Source of the DNA: a virus
Virus record (IMG/VR): IMGVR_UViG_3300017743_000105
Location: 1 to 25,656 of that record
DNA: 25,656 nucleotides
Strand: one strand, 5' to 3'
Position numbers and translations under genes: made by a program. The notes beneath the pieces are model-generated. The model searched no databases. It saw nothing but the letters and a program-made list of their open reading frames with translations, and had not been told where the DNA came from. Positions 8,182 to 14,495 of this stretch are shown in pieces. The stretch's first letter is position 1, and the number at the start of each line of letters is the position of its first letter.

Positions 8182-8924
8182 GAGAACAGATCCTTTAATT
8201 TGTCAGTGTCTAAATTCTTTACTAGCTCTTCTTCTTTAGTCTCACCTTTCATATACTTCGGAAAGTCTATACGAGATTCACCAGATAACATAAATTCTTC
8301 TTTCTCTTGTCTTGCTGCTGACATATCAGCCATAGATACAATGTGTGGTAAGTTTGTTTTCATTGCCTTCCATTCAGCACCTTCAAAAAAGTAAGATGTG
8401 TTTTGTTCATTATATAAACCATCTGCAAGCCTCATACCAATATACTCTGATTCTGTCATTGAAATCTGAAATTGGTTTAGAATCCAAACAGCTCTATCAG
8501 TAACTGTCATATAATGAATTGCAGGATTATGGTTGTAGTGCTCTTGTAATTTCTTTGCACGCCATTCGTCAGTATTTGTGACGTAATAGTCATCTTCCAT
8601 ATTTCCTATCTTGCCAAGATCATGAAACATTGCAGCAAATGTAACCGATTCTTCTGTAATATCGTCTAAGAACATTCCCTGATCTTTAAATAAATTATAG
8701 TATTTGTGAGCCCATTGCATTATGTTTAAGACATGTGCAACATAACCACCTGGAAAAGCATTGTGATAATAAGCTCTGCCAGATGCTGGTGCTAGTGTCA
8801 TTCTTTCTTCAAAATGATCATGAAGTGCATTAATCTTTTCTAATCTCTCACCTTCAAATGTGTCATTTATTATTTTACGTAACTCAGACCAATTTGATTC
8901 GATCTGTTCTGCACTTATTCTCAT
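8178..8924 (-). CDS. HD-domain phosphohydrolase
   Basis: Metal-dependent HD-superfamily hydrolase. Seen: first metal histidine in GGYVAHVLNIM (H64), the HD doublet in AAMFHDLGKIGNM (H101, D102), additional histidines in LQEHYNHNPAIHY (about 129-137), and the last aspartate in HIVSMADMSAA (about D200). This is the H...HD...H...D order of YfbR/YhaM-like HD enzymes acting on nucleotides or RNA ends. Substrate cannot be told from sequence: dNMP, cyclic or oligonucleotide, or RNA 3' ends are all possible. It is in the promoter-A unit: SD AAGGAG is inside the end of the 3D-domain gene, the start overlaps its stop (ATGA), and the next gene overlaps in the same way. Confidence 0.88.
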   Translation of the reverse strand: MRISAEQIESNWSELRKIINDTFEGERLEKINALHDHFEERMTLAPASGRAYYHNAFPGGYVAHVLNIMQWAHKYYNLFKDQGMFLDDITEESVTFAAMFHDLGKIGNMEDDYYVTNTDEWRAKKLQEHYNHNPAIHYMTVTDRAVWILNQFQISMTESEYIGMRLADGLYNEQNTSYFFEGAEWKAMKTNLPHIVSMADMSAARQEKEEFMLSGESRIDFPKYMKGETKEEELVKNLDTDKLKDLFS

Positions 8925-9436
8925 GCATTCTCCTTTGTCCAGTTTAATTTAAAAATGTCTACGTCTGTAAATTTATACGGTTTGACATGTTCAGACTCTA
9001 ATATGTCTACAACATTAACCCACTTTGCATTCATTGTATCTCTTACTTGATAAACGCCGTCTTTTCCATCTGTACCTTTCAATAATACAAAATCACCATA
9101 ATTAAAAGGTCCTCCCCATCTTGCGAGTAAGTTACGAGAAAGAGCAACAAATTTATATCTAGATGCATGATGTATCCTTATTTTAGTGCCATCAGCTGTT
9201 ATATCTGGTGTGTCATCACATTGTATTGTATTTGGCTGATACATTGTTACATCAACTTTTATTCCGTGTTGATAAAATTCTGATAATCTATCAGATAGCT
9301 CTTTGTTCTGATTTGCAAGAAACTCGTAATGTTCGTGATACGTGTCTTTGTTTGCTTTCATAAACTTAGTTGCAACATAACCATTCATAGTTGTTATGAA
9401 CGCTATTCCAATTAGATATTTGCTAAGGTTTTGCAT
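8921..9436 (-). CDS. membrane-anchored 3D / double-psi barrel domain protein
   Basis: A 171-aa protein with an N-terminal hydrophobic helix (residues about 5-22, YLIGIAFITTMNGYVATKF) acting as signal anchor, then a charged linker helix, then a 3D-like (MltA/RlpA-type double-psi beta-barrel) domain from about 59: VDVTMYQPN, DDTPDITADGTKI, KFVALSRNLL, FNYGDFVLLKG, VYQVRDTMNAKWVNVVDIL. The three aspartates that name the 3D domain have plausible counterparts in TPDITADGT, YQVRDTMN and VVDIL. Family members cut or bind peptidoglycan glycan strands, so a periplasmic cell-wall role is likely but enzymatic activity is unproven. It is the first gene after promoter copy A, with SD AGGAG before its ATG. 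Confidence 0.8.
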   Translation of the reverse strand: MQNLSKYLIGIAFITTMNGYVATKFMKANKDTYHEHYEFLANQNKELSDRLSEFYQHGIKVDVTMYQPNTIQCDDTPDITADGTKIRIHHASRYKFVALSRNLLARWGGPFNYGDFVLLKGTDGKDGVYQVRDTMNAKWVNVVDILESEHVKPYKFTDVDIFKLNWTKENA

Positions 9437-9461
9437 ATTATAGTCTCCTATTTAATACTTA

Positions 9462-9521
9462 AATCTAACACTTTTTTGCGTAAAAGTAAAGGACTTTTTT
9501 TGCTTTTTTGTAACTTTTTTT
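9462..9521 (-). promoter_or_regulatory. promoter copy A of the repeated phage promoter cassette
   Basis: On the minus strand: an A-tract from the stop of the 44-aa gene, then CCTTTACTTTTACGC, with -35 TTTACT (9490-9485), a 17-nt spacer and -10 TAGATT (9467-9462). Expected start of transcription is about 9455, giving a short leader with an AGGAG Shine-Dalgarno before the ATG at 9436. The A-tract plus TTTACT block is nearly identical over about 40 nt to copy B at 20664-20722. Confidence 0.75.
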
Positions 9522-9654
9522 AATCAATACTAAGATTGTAATTTTTAGATAATTCTATTTTCTCTTGTTGTCTTGATTTTTTCTTTTTTGTCTTGTGAAT
9601 CTTTGTTGTAGGAATCGGAAAATCAGACATCTTTGGTTTTTGTAGCCTTTTCAT
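9520..9654 (-). CDS. small basic protein, 44 aa
   Basis: A short gene that begins MKRLQKPKMSDFPIP and ends SKNYNLSID. The middle is very basic (HKTKKKKSRQQEK), as in nucleic-acid-binding peptides. Its ATG at 9654 overlaps the stop of the upstream 80-aa gene as TAATG, which is the standard junction in this genome and is the main support for it being real. Its stop codon begins the A-tract of promoter copy A. Function unknown. Confidence 0.6.
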   Translation of the reverse strand: MKRLQKPKMSDFPIPTTKIHKTKKKKSRQQEKIELSKNYNLSID

Positions 9655-9896
9655 TAGTCATCCCAGGTCATTGACCATTGATCGATTTCTTCTTCCGAAG
9701 CTCTCAAGTCTTGTAATAATAAGTCAACAGCATCCCAATCTTTTTCTTCATATGCTGCTTCTAATCTCATAATAATCTCTTCAATAGACATTGTCTTTGC
9801 TCCACTAGTTGATACTATATATGGATAAGTTTCGTATTGCAAAGAAGAAATATTCATTGTTTCTTCATTAAATTTAAATGGCAAATTAAGCTGCAT
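9654..9896 (-). CDS. hypothetical acidic protein, 80 aa
   Basis: Unrecognised. N-terminal strand-like residues (QLNLPFKFNEETMNI), then SIEEIIMRLEAAYEEKDWDA followed by VDLLLQDLRASEEEIDQW: two acidic amphipathic helices that look like a helical hairpin. Its start overlaps the stop of the 83-aa gene and its stop overlaps the 44-aa gene. Part of the promoter-C unit of small genes. Confidence 0.65.
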   Translation of the reverse strand: MQLNLPFKFNEETMNISSLQYETYPYIVSTSGAKTMSIEEIIMRLEAAYEEKDWDAVDLLLQDLRASEEEIDQWSMTWDD

Positions 9897-10147
9897 TATG
9901 CCTCCGCTATTGTGTAGTTTAACATTGTACCTTCCGGCTTGTCCTTAAATTCTGCATAGTCTGTAATTAACTTATAGAAAACTTCTTGTGCTGCTTCTTT
10001 AACACTTAAGTCTTCACCGTGTGTAAGCTGATCAAAAAGCTTTTTGTTATTATGATAAAAATTTTCTATTTCTAGTCTAAGACACTCCCAGTCTAATACT
10101 GGCAAGTCTGTCTTAAATTCGTTTTGTGATAAATAACCTTTGTTCAT
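9896..10147 (-). CDS. hypothetical protein, 83 aa
   Basis: Unrecognised, soluble, mixed helix: CLRLEIENFYHNNKKLFDQL then SVKEAAQEVFYKLITDYAEF. One-nucleotide overlaps with both neighbours (TAATG) show translational coupling. No motif with known catalytic or binding residues is visible. Confidence 0.65.
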   Translation of the reverse strand: MNKGYLSQNEFKTDLPVLDWECLRLEIENFYHNNKKLFDQLTHGEDLSVKEAAQEVFYKLITDYAEFKDKPEGTMLNYTIAEA

Positions 10148-10350
10148 TAGCCCATTTCGCCTAATATGTTGTCTATTGCTTTGTCTCTTTGTTCTCTTGG
10201 CATTTCTGTAGGACGGAATTTTACTATTCCTCTTCCATTTATTGTAGGCATTCCATACTCATCTTTACCTATTGACTTAACAACAACTTTTTTATTTTTA
10301 AATTTACCCATTAAAACTGTATCACCTACGCTTATGTCTATCTTAATCAT
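10147..10350 (-). CDS. small SH3/KOW-like barrel protein, 67 aa
   Basis: Seen: SVGDTVLMGKFKNKKVVVKS, IGKDEYGMPTING, then GIVKFRP. A G-D-x-V-x-x-G-x-F strand, a K-rich second strand and a G-x-P turn describe a small five-strand barrel like KOW/SH3-like domains. From memory, similar short proteins beginning with a K-V-G-D-x-V-x-x-G motif are common in marine T4-like phages without a known role. Overlaps both neighbours. Confidence 0.68.
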   Translation of the reverse strand: MIKIDISVGDTVLMGKFKNKKVVVKSIGKDEYGMPTINGRGIVKFRPTEMPREQRDKAIDNILGEMG

Positions 10351-10700
10351 TTTAAATTCCTCTTTAGATCTTTATAAAGCTCTTCCTGATTTTTTCTAAT
10401 CTCAGCAAAGTCTTTATCAATTTGTTTTATGTCATTGTCCAAGACTGTTATCTCTGCTGACTTATTGACTGTGTATGCGAGTTTTTTATCTGCCTTCTTT
10501 GACCCGTAAATATAACTAGCAACTGGAAAGTCTACTTGAATATATTCTAATGAGTCAAACCATTGCTCTGGCTTACCGTTACCATAACCAAGAGTTCTTG
10601 CATCACCTCCCGGAAGCCAACCTGTATCAGGTTCTCCTGCATCTGCAGAATATCCACCTGTATTGCTGGAGACTTCTTGAATGTGTTTCTTAAACTTCAT
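10347..10700 (-). CDS. hypothetical protein, 117 aa
   Basis: Unrecognised. I place the start at ATG 10700 (MKFKKHIQEV), 4 nt beyond the stop of the upstream gene, rather than at an in-frame GTG at 10715 inside that gene; the MKFKKHIQE-type opening is frequent in T4-like phage proteins. Then a Gly/Asp-rich loop (TGGYSADAGEPDTGWLPGGD, ARTLGYG), a short core (DFPVASYIYGSKKADKK) and a long acidic coiled-coil-like tail (NDIKQIDKDFAEIRKNQEEL). No Shine-Dalgarno precedes either start; see the 17-nt sequence shared with 25410-25426. Confidence 0.62.
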   Translation of the reverse strand: MKFKKHIQEVSSNTGGYSADAGEPDTGWLPGGDARTLGYGNGKPEQWFDSLEYIQVDFPVASYIYGSKKADKKLAYTVNKSAEITVLDNDIKQIDKDFAEIRKNQEELYKDLKRNLK

Positions 10701-10704
10701 ATTA

Positions 10705-10941
10705 TTAAATATCACTATCGTTGTGTTGGTGTTCAGGTAATTTATCTGACATCTTTATTATGTTAATTTTCATTTCTTCTAATTGTTTAATCCAGTCAGT
10801 GAGCAAAGTCAGTATCTTAGTCTTTGTTACTTCTGAATCATCATCATCGAGTATCTTATCAACCCACTTTTTATACATAGACAGATAACCTGTTAGCCAA
10901 ATGGCTATTTCACTTCTTTCTTCTGGCCATGATTTTCTCAT
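10705..10941 (-). CDS. hypothetical helical protein, 78 aa
   Basis: Unrecognised, helical: SEIAIWLTGYLSMYKKWVDK, then LLTDWIKQLEEMKINIIKMS, with an acidic DDDDSE turn between the helices. It could be a small four-helix or helix-hairpin protein. Located 12 nt after the 143-aa gene. Nothing indicates function. Confidence 0.62.
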   Translation of the reverse strand: MRKSWPEERSEIAIWLTGYLSMYKKWVDKILDDDDSEVTKTKILTLLTDWIKQLEEMKINIIKMSDKLPEHQHNDSDI

Positions 10942-10953
10942 TTTATCGCTCCG

Positions 10954-11385
10954 TTACTTGTTCAAAAAGAACAGCTTATACTTCATTCCCTTAATAGTAT
11001 AATGTATGTTAATAAATAGACTTAAAATATTATCAAGCCACTTATTTTTTGTTGTGAACTCTAAAGTCTCTGTTATCTCTGTATGTGTAGACTTATCAAT
11101 AACAGATATTCTTGTGCTAAAAAACTTTAAATTAAACGGGCCATCTTCAGCATTTACTATATGCAAATAATATTTTTGCTTAGTTGAGCTGTACATTGCT
11201 ACTTTAAACTTATACATTTTTGATCCAGCCCATATTCTTAAAACAGCTCTTCTTCTAAGTCCTTTGTATTTATCAAGGCCCCATCCAAAAGGAAGCATTT
11301 TCTGAACCAGCTCTCCGCTAATATCAGAATATGCAGACTTTACTACACTGTAATCGCTGTTTACTTTATAAGTCTTCTTAGTCAT
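10954..11385 (-). CDS. hypothetical beta-rich protein, 143 aa
   Basis: Unrecognised. I take ATG 11385 (MTKKTYKVNS), whose codon overlaps the stop of the 57-aa gene in the string ATGACTAA, over an in-frame TTG at 11415. The protein has alternating strands (RRRAVLRIWAGSKMYKFKVA; QKYYLHIVNAEDGPFNLKFF) and an aromatic/basic C-terminus (INIHYTIKGMKYKLFFL). The overall pattern resembles a compact beta sandwich or nucleic-acid-binding barrel but I cannot name a family. Neither candidate start has a good Shine-Dalgarno, so coupling is likely. Confidence 0.62.
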   Translation of the reverse strand: MTKKTYKVNSDYSVVKSAYSDISGELVQKMLPFGWGLDKYKGLRRRAVLRIWAGSKMYKFKVAMYSSTKQKYYLHIVNAEDGPFNLKFFSTRISVIDKSTHTEITETLEFTTKNKWLDNILSLFINIHYTIKGMKYKLFFLNK

Positions 11386-11551
11386 CTCTATACTTGTTAT
11401 TTGGGAAGTCGCCAAGATTTAAATAGTAGCAATCATTTACTATTGCTTTCATAAGATCTGTGGTTATGTTTTCAATTGCAGCAGAAGAGTCTAAATTCAA
11501 CTGCTTGCCTTTATACTTCTTTAATACTTTTCTAATTACATTTTCGAGCAT
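11378..11551 (-). CDS. hypothetical protein, 57 aa
   Basis: A short gene: MLENVIRKVLKKYKGKQLNL, then a helical segment IENITTDLMKAIVNDCYY, ending NKYRDD. It has one of the better Shine-Dalgarno sequences of the cluster (AGGAG, 6 nt before the ATG at 11551). Its start lies within the end of the 45-aa gene and its stop overlaps the start of the 143-aa gene. Function unknown. Confidence 0.62.
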   Translation of the reverse strand: MLENVIRKVLKKYKGKQLNLDSSAAIENITTDLMKAIVNDCYYLNLGDFPNNKYRDD

Positions 11552-11673
11552 GGTTTTCTCCTGTTAGGTCTTTTGCCAAAAATCTTTTCCCAGTTTTCAT
11601 CAAACTTCTCTTTGTCAGTAACCCTACTTTTATCTCCTTTTCCTGCGTCGGAGTATTCCTTCTTTTTAGGCAC
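11536..11673 (-). CDS. small GKGDKSRVTDKEKF-motif protein, 45 aa
   Basis: GTG start at 11673, overlapping the stop of the 61-aa gene in GTGCCTAA. The peptide opens PKKKEYSDAGKGDKSRVTD and continues KEKFDENWEKIFGKR. From memory, the G-x-G-(D/S)-K-(S/N)-R-x-T-D followed by F-x-x-N-(W/F)-x-x-I pattern recurs in a widespread family of tiny phage proteins, usually annotated as hypothetical. That recurrence is the main evidence that this short, GTG-started frame is real. Function unknown. Confidence 0.68.
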   Translation of the reverse strand: MPKKKEYSDAGKGDKSRVTDKEKFDENWEKIFGKRPNRRKPCSKM

Positions 11674-11851
11674 TAACTTTTTTTAAGTCTGTTGGTTTCA
11701 TCCAAGATGTTGCTCCAACCTTATTAATATAAAGCTGTGCATCTTCATCATCACGTGCTAAAAATTTTACAGGCTTTGCATCTTTTCCGCTGCCTTCTAA
11801 GTAGGTATAGTTTTTATACCCATTCCATTCTATTTTACTTTTCTTTGCCAT
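11666..11851 (-). CDS. hypothetical protein, 61 aa
   Basis: Unrecognised small basic protein: KKSKIEWNGYKNYTYLEGSG, then KPVKFLARDDEDAQLYINKV and GATSWMKPTDLKKVSA. The middle looks like two strands and a helix, as in small single-strand or ribosome-interacting domains, but there is no diagnostic motif. Its start lies inside the end of the preceding gene, and the 45-aa gene begins in its stop. Confidence 0.62.
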   Translation of the reverse strand: MAKKSKIEWNGYKNYTYLEGSGKDAKPVKFLARDDEDAQLYINKVGATSWMKPTDLKKVSA

Positions 11852-12017
11852 TTTTCATGACCTCCTTGTATAACTCATTGATTGATTTTGTGTCACCACC
11901 CTGTGCGATGAGTGCATCTTTTCTTTTCATTATTGTTAGAGGAACATCAGCCAAACTTGGCGGACGACCCCATTCATCACACATAACTTTTTCTTCTAAC
12001 CATTTTGCTTTAGTCAT
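11835..12017 (-). CDS. hypothetical protein, 60 aa
   Basis: Start taken at ATG 12017 (MTKAKWLEEK), overlapping the upstream stop as TAATG; an ATG three codons earlier (12026) has an AAGG too close to serve as a ribosome binding site. Sequence: CDEWGRPPSLADVPLTIMKR then a SINELYKEVMKNGKEK helix. Unrecognised. Confidence 0.6.
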   Translation of the reverse strand: MTKAKWLEEKVMCDEWGRPPSLADVPLTIMKRKDALIAQGGDTKSINELYKEVMKNGKEK

Positions 12018-12199
12018 TATTCCCATATCCTTGCTATTCTACGAATGAAACCTAATGTAGCACCAAAGCCCAATGCTATTCCAGCTATTTGAAAGTTACC
12101 CATATACAATGCGATAGAAGATACGAGATATGCCGTAAATCTAAATACACCATAGATTGAGAAATCGCTTTGGTTCTTTAACTGTGTTTTTCTATCCAT
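12017..12199 (-). CDS. small two-helix membrane protein, 60 aa
   Basis: Two hydrophobic segments, about residues 16-33 (YGVFRFTAYLVSSIALYMG) and 37-52 (IAGIALGFGATLGFI), with basic ends (RRIARIWE). This fits a short helical hairpin in the inner membrane with both ends in the cytoplasm. It starts at the stop of the 163-aa gene (TAATG). Function unknown; holin-like size and topology are not enough for a lysis call. Confidence 0.62.
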   Translation of the reverse strand: MDRKTQLKNQSDFSIYGVFRFTAYLVSSIALYMGNFQIAGIALGFGATLGFIRRIARIWE

Positions 12200-12690
12200 T
12201 ACTTACCTGCCTTATGATCTAAGAAATCTTTCTGAGCTTCAATTGCTTTTTTCAATTCCTTCTTTTCTGCTGCCATCTTTAACAAATTCTTGTTATCAGC
12301 AATTTTACGTTTTTCTTTATTTGCTTTTTGTCTAGCTTTAATTGCTGCAACATCTGTTACTGGAAGTGTTCCCTTTAGTTCTGGCATTTCTTTGCCCTTA
12401 ACAAATACATTGCCGTCACTATCAACAAATTCTGCAAGCCATCTCCATCCTCTAGGTCTGGATAAACCTTTGTTTGTTTGAGCTGACCCAAATAAACTTT
12501 TTCTTTCTGTTTCAGAAAGTAAACTTATTGCTTTCATCTGTGTGCATGTTGAGCATGTTAAACCATCACCTTCCGGAACTTTTTCTTCTATGCCACATCC
12601 TTCATTTGAACACATAGTCCAAACTAGTGATTGCGCAAGATCTGGATTGTAATCTCTCTTTTTAACTTTTCTTCTTCTTTTAGTTGCCAT
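12199..12690 (-). CDS. basic zinc-ribbon-like protein, 163 aa
   Basis: First gene after promoter copy C. Seen: a basic N-terminus (KRRRKVKKR), a possible zinc ribbon with C27 and C32 (WTMCSNEGCGIEE) and C46-x-x-C49 (LTCSTCTQ), a middle with GLSRPRGWRWLAEFVDSDGN that pairs aromatic and acidic strands, and a long basic helical tail (AIKARQKANKEKRKIADNKN). The set suggests binding to DNA, RNA or RNA polymerase, but no named family is recognised. As a promoter-proximal early gene it is a candidate host-takeover factor; that is inference. Confidence 0.7.
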   Translation of the reverse strand: MATKRRRKVKKRDYNPDLAQSLVWTMCSNEGCGIEEKVPEGDGLTCSTCTQMKAISLLSETERKSLFGSAQTNKGLSRPRGWRWLAEFVDSDGNVFVKGKEMPELKGTLPVTDVAAIKARQKANKEKRKIADNKNLLKMAAEKKELKKAIEAQKDFLDHKAGK

Positions 12691-12717
12691 TAATATAACC
12701 TCTTTATTTGATACTCT

Positions 12718-12760
12718 AATCTAAACATTTTCTGCGTAAAAGTAAAGGATTATTTTTACT
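12718..12760 (-). promoter_or_regulatory. promoter copy C of the repeated phage promoter cassette
   Basis: Minus strand: CCTTTACTTTTACGC with -35 TTTACT (12746-12741), 17-nt spacer, -10 TAGATT (12723-12718), then AGAGTATCAAATA as in copy B. Its upstream A-tract is formed by the last Lys codons and stop of the 307-aa membrane protein. It leads into the 163-aa gene with GAGG as Shine-Dalgarno. Confidence 0.75.
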
Positions 12761-13679
12761 TTTTTTCGTTTGGAAACACAGCACCCTTCTCCGGTGCTGA
12801 CTTAATAACTGGTGGCTGTTCTTGTTCTTCAATTATTTCAGGTTCCTCAACATCAGGAGTTGGTTCCCTTTTGTCTTTGTAGAATTCCCACCATTTCATT
12901 CCCTTTTTATTTTTAGGTTTTGGATCATCATAAACACCTCCATCAATTATTTCTTTCGGCCTAATAGGTGTAGCTGCTAATTCAAATGCCATGCTTGCTG
13001 CTATTACTAGTGATACAGCTAGTGGATCAAATACAAACACTAATATGAATATAAAGAATTTTACAACTGTGTCTATTTCTGTGTTAAATACCCTTGCTAA
13101 ATAAATCGCTGGCCCGACATCAACACCTGTTTCAACCAATGCAATCTTAAGATCACCTATCTCTTGCTTTAATTCTAGCGATTTAACGTTTAGTTCGTTA
13201 ATCTGTGGTTGATAATCTTCTCTAAGTTTCTTTCTTGCTGTTCTGTAATTATCTGGCAATTCTTTAATAGCATCTTCCATTTCTTGTTTTAGAAAAATCT
13301 GATCATCCTTCACCTGTTGTAATTGGTCTTCTTTGAAGATCAGTGATGTTGATTGCTTTTCGAATCCAGTTGTAGCTCCTTGATATGCATTTGACAGATA
13401 GCCAAATATACCAGCAGAAGTTATCATAATAAGAACAATTGTGCCGACGAGTAAATAGGTTCTCAAGAACGCGGGTACCGTCTTCCAGTATCTGTAAAGA
13501 AACGAGGCAGTTACTAATTTAGCAAATTCAAGGCTTCCAGCCATGATCACCACACTCGTCTGTGCGCCGGCAAATAATTTTGATAATCCGAATACAGAGA
13601 AAAATGCTGCACTGAATGCTACAGCACCAGCAGCAGTTGCTACAATATAAGGAAATATTTTAGAGTTTATAAATTCCAT
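12756..13679 (-). CDS. multi-pass membrane protein with periplasm- or cytoplasm-facing coiled coil, 307 aa
   Basis: Not recognised as a named family. Seen: three hydrophobic helices at about residues 7-33, 38-62 and 69-95, then a roughly 95-residue charged coiled coil (DQIFLKQEMEDAIKELPDNY, then INELNVKSLELKQEIGDLKI), then a fourth hydrophobic region at about 203-236 (VVKFFIFILVFVFDPLAVSL), and an acidic Pro-rich cytoplasmic tail with PEIIEEQEQPPVI. The topology (three helices, coil, helix, tail) resembles DUF4407-like or mechanosensor-like membrane proteins, but that is only a shape comparison. Downstream of hsp20 and the 65-aa gene with 2-nt spacing, so probably one transcript. The segment 13440-13560 is more GC-rich than its surroundings. 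Confidence 0.75.
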   Translation of the reverse strand: MEFINSKIFPYIVATAAGAVAFSAAFFSVFGLSKLFAGAQTSVVIMAGSLEFAKLVTASFLYRYWKTVPAFLRTYLLVGTIVLIMITSAGIFGYLSNAYQGATTGFEKQSTSLIFKEDQLQQVKDDQIFLKQEMEDAIKELPDNYRTARKKLREDYQPQINELNVKSLELKQEIGDLKIALVETGVDVGPAIYLARVFNTEIDTVVKFFIFILVFVFDPLAVSLVIAASMAFELAATPIRPKEIIDGGVYDDPKPKNKKGMKWWEFYKDKREPTPDVEEPEIIEEQEQPPVIKSAPEKGAVFPNEKK

Positions 13680-13681
13680 GA

Positions 13682-13879
13682 TTAATTCACCTTGATGTCT
13701 TGGTGTTCAGCTATAAGTATCTCGTTGCAGAAATAATATGTATCATGATTCTTAAGTACGTGATCTGATCTCCAGCATTTTTTCCAGTATTCGATTCCCT
13801 TCACATCAACGCTGGCCATGCTTTGTGTACCCTTCACATAGTACATAACACCCCCAGCGTTGATGATCCGGTTGCTCAT
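13682..13879 (-). CDS. hypothetical protein, 65 aa
   Basis: Unrecognised. MSNRIINAGGVMYYVKGTQS, then GIEYWKKCWRSDHVLKNHDT and YYFCNEILIAEH. A small beta-type protein with two Cys, Trp and several aromatics. It lies 6 nt after hsp20, with AGG near its ATG, and 2 nt before the 307-aa membrane protein. Confidence 0.62.
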   Translation of the reverse strand: MSNRIINAGGVMYYVKGTQSMASVDVKGIEYWKKCWRSDHVLKNHDTYYFCNEILIAEHQDIKVN

Positions 13880-13885
13880 CGTAAC

Positions 13886-14356
13886 CTAGCTTATTTTAAC
13901 CGACGTTTTTTTAGGTTTCTCTGGCTCAATCTTTGGTATCTCGATTGAGAGAAGCCCGTCTTTAAAATTAGCTTTTATGTTGTCCCCGTCAAGGAACTCG
14001 CCAAGGGTAAACTTTCTTTCGAATGCAGAATGTTTTAATTCTCTTCTAAGAACTGTAGCATTCGAGTCTTCATCGAAACCATGCTTATCCCCTTTAATCG
14101 TGAGAACACCTTCTTCAACATGTATGTTGATATTCTTCTTGTCTATTCCAGGAATCTCTGCCATAACACCAACTTTGTCATCGTACTCGTATACATTTAC
14201 TTTCGGATAAGCAGCGCCTGAAAATGGATTAACTCCTACAGTTTGTGCCACTTCAGGGTAAGTTTCTTCGAACATACTGTCAAACAGTTTATCGAATGGT
14301 GTTAAGAAATTGTCTCTTGATATTCCAGGAAAACTGGTGTATTTTACTAAGCTCAT
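13886..14356 (-). CDS. hsp20: small heat shock protein Hsp20
   Basis: Alpha-crystallin family ATP-independent chaperone. Seen: a variable N-terminus (DNFLTPFDKLFDSMFEE), then the alpha-crystallin domain at about 50-145 with PKVNVYEYDDKVGVMAEIPG, IHVEEGVLTIKGDK, FERKFTLGE and the diagnostic ANFKDGLLSIEIPK (G-x-L near 131-133), and a short C-terminal extension. At 156 aa it has normal length. Phage-encoded Hsp20 is common in marine T4-like myoviruses, where it is thought to assist folding or virion assembly. SD AAGGAG lies 6-7 nt before the ATG. It is the first gene of a unit with a separate control region (14357-14508) unlike the other promoters here. Confidence 0.95.
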   Translation of the reverse strand: MSLVKYTSFPGISRDNFLTPFDKLFDSMFEETYPEVAQTVGVNPFSGAAYPKVNVYEYDDKVGVMAEIPGIDKKNINIHVEEGVLTIKGDKHGFDEDSNATVLRRELKHSAFERKFTLGEFLDGDNIKANFKDGLLSIEIPKIEPEKPKKTSVKIS

Positions 14357-14391
14357 TATTTTTCTCCTTATGTTATTCTTATGAACTAACT

Positions 14392-14418
14392 TGAGAACCT
14401 AACCATTTAGCGTTCTCA
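14392..14418. promoter_or_regulatory. dyad symmetry over the hsp20 -10/+1 region
   Basis: Arms TGAGAAC and GTTCTCA (7 bp) enclose nested arms CTAA and TTAG around a 4-nt loop, with one unpaired base. It overlaps the proposed -10 and start of transcription. It could be a repressor operator, or an RNA hairpin if transcription starts further upstream. There is no T-run after it, so a terminator is unlikely. Confidence 0.55.
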
Positions 14419-14445
14419 TATAGTATAGAGAAAAAAGTGTGCCAA
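14417..14445 (-). promoter_or_regulatory. candidate sigma-70-type promoter for hsp20
   Basis: Minus strand TTGGCA (14445-14440), 17-nt spacer, TATATG (14422-14417). TTGGCA matches the bacterial -35 at five of six positions; the -10 is weaker, and an overlapping TATACT would need a 12-nt spacer. It differs completely from the four-copy phage cassette, suggesting separate timing. Leader of about 55 nt to the ATG. Confidence 0.45.
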
Positions 14446-14455
14446 ACCTCTCCGT

Positions 14456-14470
14456 ATGTCATAATGACAT
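14456..14470. repeat. perfect palindrome ATGTCAT-A-ATGACAT upstream of hsp20 promoter
   Basis: Seven-base arms with a single central base, about 10 bp upstream of the -35. Shares the words TGTCAT and ATGACA with the next dyad 25 bp away, but with the half-sites in reverse order. Best read as a protein-binding site. Confidence 0.55.
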
Positions 14471-14495
14471 CCTTTTTATTTTAATTGGTTTTGAC

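Noticed and set aside
9491-9522. T-rich runs on the plus strand near the promoter cassettes as terminators
   Set aside because: No GC-rich hairpin precedes them, no plus-strand genes exist, and on the coding strand they are A-tracts conserved next to the -35.
12017-12199. 60-aa two-helix membrane protein as a holin
   Set aside because: Only size and topology fit; no lysis gene next to it and it sits in an early-type unit.
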